In this document: positions 8,662-16,131 of the stretch, one piece after another | How positions within the stretch are numbered: position 1 is the stretch's first letter | Layout: each line of letters starts with the position of its first letter | NCBI GenBank assembly: GCA_041389885.1 | Contig: JAWKRB010000022.1 | Span: 1-64,000, forward strand | DNA from: JAWKRB01 sp041389885 | GTDB lineage: Bacteria; Myxococcota_A; Polyangia; Polyangiales; Ga0077539 | DNA: 64,000 nt | Direction: 5' to 3' | Position numbers and translations under genes: made by a program | The notes under the pieces: model-generated | What the model was told of the DNA's origin: nothing | Databases searched by the model: none | What the model saw: only the letters and a program-made list of their open reading frames with translations

Positions 8662-9072
8662 TCATCCCTCGCCGAGGAGCTTCGACATCGACGCCTCGTC
8701 CGCCGGCGTGAACGGGAACTGGTCGAATTCGTCGGAGCGCACCCACCGAAACGCGTGCACCGCGGCGGCGCGGGGGTCTCCCCCGACGATCTGGCACTCG
8801 TAGAGGTGCAGGTCGACCGAGTAGCTCTCGTACGCGTGGGACACGAAGGAGATCAGCGAGCCGACCGACACGCTCGTCGCGAGGCGGTGCTGCACCTCGC
8901 GCTGGAGCGCCTCGATGTCAGACTCGTCGTCCTCCACGCGGCCACCCGGGAACTCCCAGAGCATCGGGAGCACCGCGGTGGGGCGGCGCTGCGTGATGAG
9001 GTACCGACCCTCGCGCTCGATGACGGCGGCGACCACTCGGATCGTGCGCGGCGGCGGCTTCAGGCTAGACAT
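8662..9072 (-). CDS. Nudix-fold protein with a degenerate Nudix box
   Basis: 136 residues with the overall MutT/NUDIX layout: VVAAVIEREGRYLITQRR, then LWEFPGGRVEDDES. The canonical box GX5EX7REUXEEXGU reads here G-RVEDD-E-SDIEALQ-REVQHRLAT. The first Glu of RE is kept (E59), but the two consecutive metal-binding Glu are His62 and Arg63, and the Gly is Ala65. MutT-like hydrolysis of 8-oxo-dGTP is therefore doubtful; the protein may bind nucleotides or use other residues. The start ATG at 9072 follows a promoter-like sequence by 9 bases. Confidence 0.8.
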   Translation of the reverse strand: MSSLKPPPRTIRVVAAVIEREGRYLITQRRPTAVLPMLWEFPGGRVEDDESDIEALQREVQHRLATSVSVGSLISFVSHAYESYSVDLHLYECQIVGGDPRAAAVHAFRWVRSDEFDQFPFTPADEASMSKLLGEG

Positions 9073-9081
9073 CGGCGCGGG

Positions 9082-9111
9082 ACTCTACGCTTCGCGGGCT
9101 TCGATCCGCAA
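9082..9111 (-). promoter_or_regulatory. Predicted promoter, near-leaderless
   Basis: On the minus strand TTGCGG (9111-9106), 18 bp, TAGAGT (9087-9082), then 9 bases and the ATG at 9072. Confidence 0.55.
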
Positions 9112-9191
9112 CGCCCCCGAAGAGTACGACGCAGAACTTGTGCTGCCCTTCGGGAGACAGCTATTCACCTTGACCCGAAAGCGGGCCAACG

Positions 9192-10829
9192 GTGGACACG
9201 GAGATCGATCGAATTCGCGGCGCGCTCACGGGCGCGCTCTGCCCCATGGCCGAGCGTGGTCAGGTCGCGCTGATCTACGGCGGCACGGCGGACACGCGGC
9301 GGGGGTGCCTCGACGCCCTGACGCACGCGCTCGAGCGCGGCGCTTCACCGCGTCCCCTCGTGGTGCGCGTCGGTCCGCCGAGGGGCGACGCGCGTCTGCC
9401 CGAGCGGATCACCGACGCGGTCGAGGGCGCCCTCGAGGCGCGCCGCGCGCCGGGGGGGCTCTACGAGGACAGCGGCCCCGAGGTGGTGCGCTCCCTGGGC
9501 GCGTGGCTCTTTCGCGCGCGCAGCGTGGGCCTGTCGGGCCTCGTCTTGCTGGTCGACGAGGTCGACGGTCACCTCGACGCCCGAGGTCGCGCAGAGGAGC
9601 CGCTGCTGCGTTGGTTCGGCGCGCTCCTCGCCGCCTGCGCGACGCGCTCGGTGAGCCTGGCCGTCACCGCGCGCTCGGCCGACGCCTCGGGCGCCCCGTC
9701 GCTGCCGCAGGACCTCGTCGCCCGCTTCTCGCTGCGGGAGCACCTGGGCGGCCCCTCGACGGTGCTCGCCCGCGACCCCTCGACCCTCGTCGCGGCCCTG
9801 GCGGGGCGCACGTTCTCGCGCGCCTCGCTCTACCGCGCCCTCGACACCTGGCTCGACCTCCCCGCCGGCGACGACGACGCCGTGCTGGTCTTCTCGTCGC
9901 CGCTGTCGCCGCCCTCGATGCCGCGCTTCTCGCCCCTCGAGGAGCCGTCGCAGCGCCCGCCGCTGCGCTCTGACGTATGGCCTGCGAGCCGCGTCGAGGC
10001 GGCCGGCGAGGGCGACATCGCGGCGTGGACCGACGCGCTCACGGCCTCCGTCGAGCTCGTCGGCGCGATCCGCGCGGGGCGCGCGCACGCCCTGAGCGAC
10101 CGGGAGAGCGTCGAGGCGACCTTTCGCGCCGCGTGCTCGCGCATCCCGAGGCGCGTCGAGCGCGTCAGCCGGGGCGCCTCGCTGGTGGGCGTCGAGGCGC
10201 CCGCGATGATCCAGCGCAGCCACGAGCTCCTCGCGCGGCTCGACGCCGCCCTCCCTTCGCTCTGCGCGCTGCAGGTGGCCGACGAGCCCTCGCTCCCCGA
10301 CCTCGTCGAGCTCTGCGGCGCGCACGCCGCCGCGATCTCGGCGAAGCTCTGCGCGACCGTCGTGCTCACCGGCATGCGCGCCGATCTGGGCGAGACCTTC
10401 GCGTCGAGGGTGCTCGCGCAGGTCGCAGGGGCGAAGGTCGTCGCCGAGGGGCTCCGGTGGACCCTGCCCGCGTCTCCCGAGCGCGCCCGCGCCCTGGCCG
10501 AGCTGGTCGAGCAGTCCCCGTGGGAAGACGCCCTGCACCCGCACCGCGAGCGCGTCGAGGGGCGCGAGGTGTACCGCGTGACGGCGTACGCCAAGGCCCT
10601 GCTCTCGGGCGCCAGGGGGATCGACGAGGCCGCGGCGCGGGTGGAGGGTGAGCTCGCCGACGCGCTCCGCAGCTGGCTCTCGGGGTGGACCGGCCCCGTG
10701 GCCCTGCTCTTCGTCTCCGACGTCGGCATGGGCGCGGCGAACGCCCGCGGCGAGCGAGCGCTCGGCGATGGGACGGCCTTCGCGCGCATCGTCCCCTGGT
10801 GGATCGTGACGGTCGGCGCGGCGGTGTGA
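9192..10829 (+). CDS. Large unknown protein with ATPase-like features
   Basis: 545 residues from a GTG. Near the N-terminus QVALIYGGTADTRRGCLDAL sits where a P-loop would be but lacks GK[ST]. About 100 residues later comes GLVLLVDEVDGHLDARG, a convincing Walker-B-like strand with DE. The middle includes a loop rich in Pro/Ser (PLSPPSMPRFSPLEEPSQRP), and the C-terminal part is helical with a final hydrophobic strand (GPVALLFVSDVGMGA). I read it as an AAA/STAND-like fold with a degenerate Walker A, function unknown. Its stop overlaps the start of the formyltransferase gene (GTGA), so the two are coupled. Confidence 0.65.
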   Translation: MDTEIDRIRGALTGALCPMAERGQVALIYGGTADTRRGCLDALTHALERGASPRPLVVRVGPPRGDARLPERITDAVEGALEARRAPGGLYEDSGPEVVRSLGAWLFRARSVGLSGLVLLVDEVDGHLDARGRAEEPLLRWFGALLAACATRSVSLAVTARSADASGAPSLPQDLVARFSLREHLGGPSTVLARDPSTLVAALAGRTFSRASLYRALDTWLDLPAGDDDAVLVFSSPLSPPSMPRFSPLEEPSQRPPLRSDVWPASRVEAAGEGDIAAWTDALTASVELVGAIRAGRAHALSDRESVEATFRAACSRIPRRVERVSRGASLVGVEAPAMIQRSHELLARLDAALPSLCALQVADEPSLPDLVELCGAHAAAISAKLCATVVLTGMRADLGETFASRVLAQVAGAKVVAEGLRWTLPASPERARALAELVEQSPWEDALHPHRERVEGREVYRVTAYAKALLSGARGIDEAAARVEGELADALRSWLSGWTGPVALLFVSDVGMGAANARGERALGDGTAFARIVPWWIVTVGAAV

Positions 10830-11761
10830 GCGCCGGGAGCCCCGACGAGCGCGAGGGCGGGCTGCGGCTGCTGTACCTCGGGCTCCCGCTGGGAGCGCTC
10901 TACCTCCACGCGGCGGGCTCCACCCTGGTCGCCTGCGGCATCTCTCGCCCCGACGCGCCCGGCATGAGGCGGCTGCGCCGCGCCTTGCACGGCGCGCCGA
11001 TCCTCGACCGCCCCGAGCTGCGTGACCCCAGGGTGCTCGAGGCGCTGCGCGCGTCGCGACCCGACCTCGTGGTGAGCTGGTTCTGGACCCGGAGGGTCCC
11101 GCGCGAGGCGCTGGCCCTCGCCAGGATGGGCGGGGTGAACGTGCACCCCTCGCTCCTGCCGAGGCACCGCGGCGCCGACCCCTACTTCTGGACCCTCCGG
11201 GCCCGCGACCCCGAGACCGGCGTGTCGGTGCACCGCCTCGACGACGAGTACGACACCGGACCGATCTTCTTGCAGCGCAGGGTGATCGTTCCCGAGGGGG
11301 CCGACTCGTGGCGCCTGGCGAAGCGCCTCGACCTGCCCAGCCTCGAGGCCCTTCGCGACACGCTGCGGCTCTTCGCGCGCGGGACCCCGCCGGAGCCGGT
11401 CGAGCAGGACGCCGCCCGCGCCACGCAGGCCCCCGCGCCGAGCGACGACGACTGCGAGATTCGTTGGAGCGACGGGGTCGACGAGGTGCTCGCGCTGGTG
11501 CGCGCGGCCTCCCCCGAGCCAGGCGCGTTCACCGAGGCGGGGGGCTCGACGGTGGTGATCCTCGAGGCCGAGCGCGCGGAGCGCCCGCTGGCCACGCTGC
11601 GCGCCGGCGAGGTCGTGCGGGTGCGGGGGCAGGTGGTGATCACCTGCGGCGACGGCGCCGCCCTGCGCGTCCTGCGCGCGCGCGGCGACGACGAGGATCG
11701 GGTACGCTCGGGACCTGCGGTGGCGGAGCTGTTCTCTGACGCCGCCGACGTGGAGGGCTGA
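10826..11761 (+). CDS. Formyltransferase-family protein (Fmt-like, two domains)
   Basis: 311 residues; the GTG at 10826 is chosen because it overlaps the upstream stop (GTGA) and yields a sensible N-terminus. GGVNVHPSLLPRHRGADPYF carries the conserved SLLPRxRG element and the catalytic Asn105 and His107; EYDTGPIF supplies Asp143, so the N-H-D triad of formyl-THF-dependent transferases is complete. The C-terminal 80 residues (from CEIRWSDGVDEVL) look like the Fmt C-terminal domain. It could be methionyl-tRNA formyltransferase or a sugar or antibiotic formyltransferase. The absence of def next to it and the unusual neighbours leave the acceptor open. The next gene starts within the stop (TGATG). 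Confidence 0.8.
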   Translation: MSAGSPDEREGGLRLLYLGLPLGALYLHAAGSTLVACGISRPDAPGMRRLRRALHGAPILDRPELRDPRVLEALRASRPDLVVSWFWTRRVPREALALARMGGVNVHPSLLPRHRGADPYFWTLRARDPETGVSVHRLDDEYDTGPIFLQRRVIVPEGADSWRLAKRLDLPSLEALRDTLRLFARGTPPEPVEQDAARATQAPAPSDDDCEIRWSDGVDEVLALVRAASPEPGAFTEAGGSTVVILEAERAERPLATLRAGEVVRVRGQVVITCGDGAALRVLRARGDDEDRVRSGPAVAELFSDAADVEG

Positions 11762-12753
11762 TGCTTCGCAGGTCCTGGGTGGCAGCGCTGATCGCTCTGG
11801 GGGCGTGCCGACGCCCCGACCCGCCCGAGGCCGCGTCTCTCGCCCCCGACGCGTCGGCGAGGGAGGCTCCGTCGCCTCCCCCCGCCCCCGCGCCCGCCCC
11901 CGCCCCCGCGCCGGCTCCCGCGCCCGAGGTCGCGGTCGGCGGGCCCTGGTCCGACCCGCGGCTGGTCGGCGCGGCGGCCTCGCAGGCGGTGGTGGTGGAG
12001 GGGCGAGCGCGGAGCGTGGTCGGCGTGCCCTCGGTCGACGGCTCGAGCGCGAGGTTGAGCTGGGTCACCTGGGGCGAGGGCGGCGCCGAGATCGTCGCGC
12101 AGACAGACGGGCCCGCGATGCCGCCGGGGAGCTCCATCGCCCTCCTGGCCCGCGGCGAGGGGTGGACCGCGGCGTGGCGCTGCGCGGGCGCCGACGGCGG
12201 CGAGCGCTGGTGCGCCCAGGAGCTCTCTGGCGACGAATTCTCCTCGCCCCCGCGAGACGCCACCGCCGAAGAGCGCGCCCGCGGCGCCTGGACCTACGAC
12301 CTGCTCGCCTCCGCCCGTCGTGACCGCGTCGACCTCCTCGCGCCGACGGTCTCCGACGGGGTCCATCGCGCTGCGCTGCAGGCGTCGGGGCGCGTCGTGA
12401 CGCTCCGGGTAGACGACGTCGAGGTGCTCCGGGGAGAAGACCTCCGGGGGTACGCGCCCGCCCTGGCGCTCGCGTCGCGGGGCGCCCGCCGATGGGTCGC
12501 GCTCTCTCGGGGGCGCTGCCGCGACGCCCGCGTCGAGCTCTGGTCGGTGGACGGCGAGACGGCGCGAATGCGGGCCTCGTTCCCGATCGGGGTGGAGGTC
12601 GGCGTGCGGTGGCTGCGGGTGGAGCCGGGCGAAGGGCGCGTCGCGCTGTCGTGGTACCAGGACCTCATCCCGATCCCGATGCCGTGCGTGCGGGGCGACG
12701 GCGGCGCGACGACCGCGCATCACGGGGTGCGCGCGGCGCTGGTGCTGGAGTAG
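11761..12753 (+). CDS. Lipoprotein of unknown function with Pro/Ala linker
   Basis: 330 residues starting MLRRSWVAALIALGACRRP, a lipoprotein signal with lipobox LGAC. Residues about 37-55 form a Pro-Ala repeat that acts as a spacer from the membrane. The rest is beta-rich with blade-like repeats (ARLSWVTWGEGGAEIVAQ, EGWTAAWRCAGADGGERWC, RRWVALSRGRCRDARVELW), suggesting a propeller or sandwich fold. I do not recognise the family. It is translationally coupled to the formyltransferase gene, so the three genes from 9192 to 12753 form one unit. Confidence 0.7.
   Translation: MLRRSWVAALIALGACRRPDPPEAASLAPDASAREAPSPPPAPAPAPAPAPAPAPEVAVGGPWSDPRLVGAAASQAVVVEGRARSVVGVPSVDGSSARLSWVTWGEGGAEIVAQTDGPAMPPGSSIALLARGEGWTAAWRCAGADGGERWCAQELSGDEFSSPPRDATAEERARGAWTYDLLASARRDRVDLLAPTVSDGVHRAALQASGRVVTLRVDDVEVLRGEDLRGYAPALALASRGARRWVALSRGRCRDARVELWSVDGETARMRASFPIGVEVGVRWLRVEPGEGRVALSWYQDLIPIPMPCVRGDGGATTAHHGVRAALVLE
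11876..11930 (+). repeat. Imperfect CCCGCC microsatellite encoding (Pro-Ala)n
   Basis: Imperfect hexamer repeats of the type CCCGCC/CCCGCG run through this stretch and encode the Pro-Ala spacer of the lipoprotein. Such tracts can change length by slippage, which here would only alter linker length in steps of whole codons. Confidence 0.7.
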
Positions 12754-12765
12754 CCTCGGCGGTCG

Positions 12766-13218
12766 ATGAACATCTCGGTGATGCGCCAGGGCACGCGCGC
12801 CCGCCCCGTGACCGTCGAGACCGTGACCCGCTGGAGCGAGGTCATGCTGCGCGCCATGGGCCTCAAGCGCGCCGAGCTCTCGGTGCTGCTCTGCGACGAC
12901 GAGACCATCCACGGTCTCAACAAGGGCTATCGCAAGAAGAACCGCCCCACCGACGTGCTCGCGTTCGCGCTGCGCGAGGGGGAGCTCGGGCACCTCGCGG
13001 GCGACGCGCTGGGCGACGTGGTGATCTCCCTCGACACCGCGAAGCGGCAGGCCGAGGCGCGGGGCGTCGCGCCGAGGGAGGAGGTGCGCATGCTCCTGGC
13101 GCACGGGATCCTCCACCTGCTCGGCTGGGACCACCAGACCGACGACGAAGACGCCCGCATGCGCGCTGAGACCGAACGGCTCATGGAGCGCACCCGGCGC
13201 CTCGATCGCCGCGCTTGA
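12766..13218 (+). CDS. ybeY: Endoribonuclease YbeY
   Basis: 150 residues, the usual size. The zinc-binding signature HGILHLLGWDH gives His113, His117 and His123, and the upstream NRPTDVLAFAL and GDVVISLDTA motifs are typical. YbeY is a metal-dependent RNase needed for 16S rRNA 3' maturation and ribosome quality control. A TAGCCT hexamer at 12751 lies nine bases before the ATG, in keeping with near-leaderless initiation. The usual partner gene phoH/ybeZ is not adjacent but 36 kb away in this window. Confidence 0.95.
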   Translation: MNISVMRQGTRARPVTVETVTRWSEVMLRAMGLKRAELSVLLCDDETIHGLNKGYRKKNRPTDVLAFALREGELGHLAGDALGDVVISLDTAKRQAEARGVAPREEVRMLLAHGILHLLGWDHQTDDEDARMRAETERLMERTRRLDRRA

Positions 13219-13288
13219 CAAGCGTCCCCTCGGCGGGGACCGTTCTCGGCCTCAACGCCCAACAAGACACAGGATTGGAGTCTCCACG

Positions 13289-13780
13289 ATGTTCGACCAG
13301 CTCTTGAACGTCTTCGGCCAGTCGCGGCAGGGGCAGCAGGCCTACAGCGCCCTGCAGGCGCAGGGCTACTCGCCGCAGCAGTCCGCGGGCATCCTCACCA
13401 CGGCCTTCCCCGCGGCCGCGCAGGCGATGCAGAACGCGATGCGCACCAACGCGCAGGGCCCGGGCCTGCTCGACATCGGCGACTCGAACTACATGCAGAA
13501 CTTCCTCACGGGCGCGGTCAGCGGGCTGCTCCGCGGTCAGGGGATGAAGAACGCGGCGATCGACGGCCTCCAGAGCGTGGTGGGCGGCCACGTCGCCACG
13601 GTGATCGCCTCACGCTGCGGCCTCCCGCAGCGCGTCGCGGGCGTCGTCGGGGCGATCATCACCCCGATGATGATCGACTTCCTGTGGGAGAAGTTTCAGG
13701 GGATGAACCTCGGCGCGGGGGCTCAGCCCCAGCCCGCGGCGATCCCGGGCTTCGGCGCGCTGTTCAACCCGGGACGATGA
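13289..13780 (+). CDS. Small Gln/Ala-rich protein, possibly DUF937-like
   Basis: 163 residues, with TTGGAG before the ATG as a ribosome binding site. It starts MFDQLLNVFGQSRQGQQAYS, has a helical middle, and from about residue 68 a region GLLRGQGMKNAAIDGLQSVV and then VAGVVGAIITPMMIDFLWEKF. This arrangement is reminiscent of YidB/DUF937-type proteins, whose function is not established. It is soluble or weakly membrane-associated, with no signal peptide. Confidence 0.6.
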   Translation: MFDQLLNVFGQSRQGQQAYSALQAQGYSPQQSAGILTTAFPAAAQAMQNAMRTNAQGPGLLDIGDSNYMQNFLTGAVSGLLRGQGMKNAAIDGLQSVVGGHVATVIASRCGLPQRVAGVVGAIITPMMIDFLWEKFQGMNLGAGAQPQPAAIPGFGALFNPGR

Positions 13781-13788
13781 CTTTCCGC

Positions 13789-13818
13789 TTGCGCCCCGTA
13801 GCCTCGACGGGGTAGCTC
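13789..13818 (+). promoter_or_regulatory. Predicted promoter of the SRP RNA gene
   Basis: TTGCGC (13789-13794), 18 bp, TAGCTC (13813-13818). A start near 13825 would place an extra hairpin (13826-13858) at the 5' end of the transcript before the SRP RNA core. Confidence 0.45.
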
Positions 13819-13825
13819 TCCCGCA

Positions 13826-13858
13826 CTCGCCTCACGCACCAGACTCGGTGTGTGCGAG
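13826..13858 (+). other. Stable hairpin upstream of the SRP RNA
   Basis: CTCG (13826-13829) pairs with CGAG (13855-13858), and CACGCACC (13833-13840) pairs with GGTGTGTG (13847-13854, one G-U) around an AGACTC loop. It lies between the predicted promoter and the SRP RNA helix, so it may be part of a precursor or of a longer SRP RNA form. Confidence 0.5.
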
Positions 13859-13863
13859 CCCAT

Positions 13864-13943
13864 GGCCCGACTGACCCCGGCTGGACGAACCCCGCCAGGT
13901 CGGAAACGAAGCAACGGTACCCAGATCGGGGTGCAGTCGGGCC
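13864..13943 (+). ncRNA. ffs: Signal recognition particle RNA (bacterial small type)
   Basis: The ends form a perfect 10-bp helix (GGCCCGACTG 13864-13873 with CAGTCGGGCC 13934-13943), continued by CCCC/GGGG (13875-13878 with 13928-13931) and CTGG/CCAG (13881-13884 with 13921-13924). The apical part matches the Ffh-binding domain: AGG (13897-13899), a 3-bp stem UCG/CGA closing a GAAA tetraloop (13903-13906), then AGCA (13910-13913). This is the conserved layout AGG-UCC-GGAA-GGA-AGCA with compensatory stem changes and another GNRA loop. A short T-run (13948-13950) follows the helix and could terminate transcription. The RNA works with Ffh and FtsY in cotranslational membrane targeting. Confidence 0.85.
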
Positions 13944-13978
13944 GCCATTTTCTTCGCGCTGCGCGCTGCGTCCGAGGC

Positions 13979-14629
13979 TCAACCCGCGAGCTTCTCCCGC
14001 GACTCGAGCGGCGCGACCTCCCACAGCGCCGACAGCTCGCGCGCGCCTGGGAGCGACGAGAGGAACGGGTCCCACTCGGTCGGACGTCCCGGCGCGAAGG
14101 CCAGCGCGAGCACGGGGGACCAACGGGGACGCGTGGGCCGTCGCAGCAGGTTCATCCCGGCCTCGACGGGCGTGCGCCCGCCCTTGCGCAGGTTGCACGC
14201 CTTGCAGGAGCACACGAGGTTCTCCCACGACATCGGGCCGCCGCGGCTCCGGGGCATGACGTGGTCGAGGTTCAGATCGCGCAGCGGGAGCTGCCGGGCG
14301 CAGTACTGACAACGGTGACCGTCGCGGAGGTAGATGTTGCGCCGGGTGAGCCGAACGCTCGCGCGGGGCATCCGGTCGAACTCGACGAGCTGAATCACCC
14401 GCGGGATGCGCAGCGGGCCGCGGCTGGTGCCGATCGACGCCTCGCCCTCGGCGGGGCGCTCCGCGCTCCACGACTCGAAGTCATGCGCGATCCACGACGC
14501 GTCGAGGGCGCGCGCGACATCGGACCACATCAGCACGAAGGCCCTCCGCGCGGTGGTGAGGTGCACGGCCTGGAGAAACCGGTTCACCACCAACACCTGG
14601 GTGGCGAGACCGCGGCTCGACTCGCTCAT
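13979..14629 (-). CDS. HNH endonuclease domain protein
   Basis: 216 residues. The C-terminal half contains a zinc-stabilised HNH module: CQYC, then LRDLNLDHVMPRSRGG (His of the first strand), WENLVCSCKACNLRKGG (Asn, second CxxC, Asn). The N-terminal half (VVNRFLQAVHLTTARRAFVL and a beta-rich part) resembles the chromosomal HNH proteins common in many bacteria that are not linked to mobile elements. The role may be DNA repair or nicking; this is not known. Its start overlaps the stop of selA (ATGA), so it is cotranslated with selenium-incorporation machinery. Confidence 0.85.
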   Translation of the reverse strand: MSESSRGLATQVLVVNRFLQAVHLTTARRAFVLMWSDVARALDASWIAHDFESWSAERPAEGEASIGTSRGPLRIPRVIQLVEFDRMPRASVRLTRRNIYLRDGHRCQYCARQLPLRDLNLDHVMPRSRGGPMSWENLVCSCKACNLRKGGRTPVEAGMNLLRRPTRPRWSPVLALAFAPGRPTEWDPFLSSLPGARELSALWEVAPLESREKLAG

Positions 14630-16083
14630 TCGACCTCCTGCTCTGGCGCCTCTCGCTCACCTCGATGGGTTGAAGCGTGTTCTGTCTCGGGGGTCGACGC
14701 CAGCGCGCGCGTGAGCGCCTGCGCGAGCGGGATCACCTCGTCGTCTCGCACCGTGCGAAGGTCGACCAGCAGCGCGTCGCCCGCGCGCCGCGCGATCACC
14801 GGCGGCGACCCCAGCCGGAGGGCGGCCTCGAGGCGGTGGGGGGAGCGCCCCGAAAGCCGCAGCGCCCACGACGGGACCGTCGCGTCGGGGAGCGTGCCGC
14901 CGCCCACCCGCGCCTCGCTCGAGACCACCTCGAGGGCGGCGCCCTCGGGGAGCTCCACCCGCGTCGCCGCGGCGTCGGCGCGCGCCCGCACCGAACCCGC
15001 GGCCTCGGCGAGGGCCGCGAGGGCGGGGAGCTCCCGGGTCGCGCGGCCGTTCTCGTACGCCTTGAGCACCGCGCCGAGCGCCGCGAGCACCAGCCGCCCT
15101 GGGCGCAGCGCGCGGGTCAGGGGGTGCCGGCGCAGCGCGCGCACGAGGTCGGCGCGGCCGACGACCACGCCCGCCTGGGGGCCGCCGAGGAGCTTGTCGC
15201 CGGAGAACATCACCAGGTCGGCGCCTTCGGCGAGGGCGTCGCGCGCGGTCGGCTCCGCGGGCAGCCCGAGGTCGCGGGTGTCGAGCAGCGCGCCCGAGCC
15301 CAGGTCGGCGAGCACCGGGACGCCCTGCGGCGCCGCGAGGGCCGAGAGCTCGGCGAGGGAGGCCGACGCCGTGAACCCGCGCACCGAGAAATTGCTCTGG
15401 TGCACCCGCAGGATCGCGCCGGTGCGCGGGGAGAGCGCGCGGGCGTAGTCCGCGGGGTGGGTGCGGTTCGTGGTGCCGACCTCGACGAGCGAGGCGCCGC
15501 ACGACGCGATGACCTCGGGGATGCGAAAGCCCCCGCCGATCTCGACGAGCTCGCCCCGCGACACGATCACCTCGCGCCCCGCCGCGAGGGCGCTGCACGC
15601 GAGGAGCACCGCCGCGGCGCAGTTGTTCACCACCAGCGCGTCCTCGGCGCCGGTGAGCGCGCGGAGCGCCGGGAGCACGGAGTCATCGCGGTGCCCGCGC
15701 GCGCCCGCCTCGAGGTCGTACTCCAGCGCGGCGTAGCCCATCGCGCCGTCTCGCACCGCGCGCATCACCTCGTCGCCGAGGGGCGCGCGCCCGAGGTTGG
15801 TGTGCAGCACGACGCCGGTGGCGTTGATCACGCTGCGCAGCGCGGGCCGCTCGCGGCGCTCGGCGGCCGCCGTGAGCCGCACGCGCGCGAGCGCCAGGAG
15901 CGCGTCGCGGTCGGCGGGCAGGGCGCCCTCGCGGAGCTCGGCGCGCACCTCGTCGATCACCGCCCGCGCGAGCTCGGCGACGGCGGCGTGCGCGCGCGTC
16001 GAGCGCAGCGCCCTCGCCTCGGGCGACTCGAGCAGGGCCGCGACGGCGGGGAGGGCGCGGAGCGCGTCATGGTTCCCACTCAC
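14626..16083 (-). CDS. selA: L-seryl-tRNA(Sec) selenium transferase
   Basis: 485 residues, near the family norm. The start is a GTG with TAGCGT eight bases upstream. VINATGVVLHTNLGRAPLG and FSGDKLLGGPQAG are SelA hallmarks, the latter with the PLP-binding Lys; ALVVNNCAAAVLL and VGTTNRTHPADY are also typical. SelA converts Ser-tRNA(Sec) to Sec-tRNA(Sec), so the organism should make selenoproteins. SelB, SelD and tRNA-Sec are not in this window. The gene overlaps the downstream HNH gene by four bases. Confidence 0.95.
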   Translation of the reverse strand: MSGNHDALRALPAVAALLESPEARALRSTRAHAAVAELARAVIDEVRAELREGALPADRDALLALARVRLTAAAERRERPALRSVINATGVVLHTNLGRAPLGDEVMRAVRDGAMGYAALEYDLEAGARGHRDDSVLPALRALTGAEDALVVNNCAAAVLLACSALAAGREVIVSRGELVEIGGGFRIPEVIASCGASLVEVGTTNRTHPADYARALSPRTGAILRVHQSNFSVRGFTASASLAELSALAAPQGVPVLADLGSGALLDTRDLGLPAEPTARDALAEGADLVMFSGDKLLGGPQAGVVVGRADLVRALRRHPLTRALRPGRLVLAALGAVLKAYENGRATRELPALAALAEAAGSVRARADAAATRVELPEGAALEVVSSEARVGGGTLPDATVPSWALRLSGRSPHRLEAALRLGSPPVIARRAGDALLVDLRTVRDDEVIPLAQALTRALASTPETEHASTHRGEREAPEQEVE

Positions 16084-16131
16084 GGGCGACGACGCTAGCA
16101 GAGCCCGCCGCGCGCGGTCACCCTCGCGACG

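Noticed and set aside
9345..10544. Long minus-strand open frames opposite the ATPase-like and other genes
   Set aside because: They lack recognisable motifs and show the repetitive Arg/Ala/Gly-rich pattern of antisense frames.
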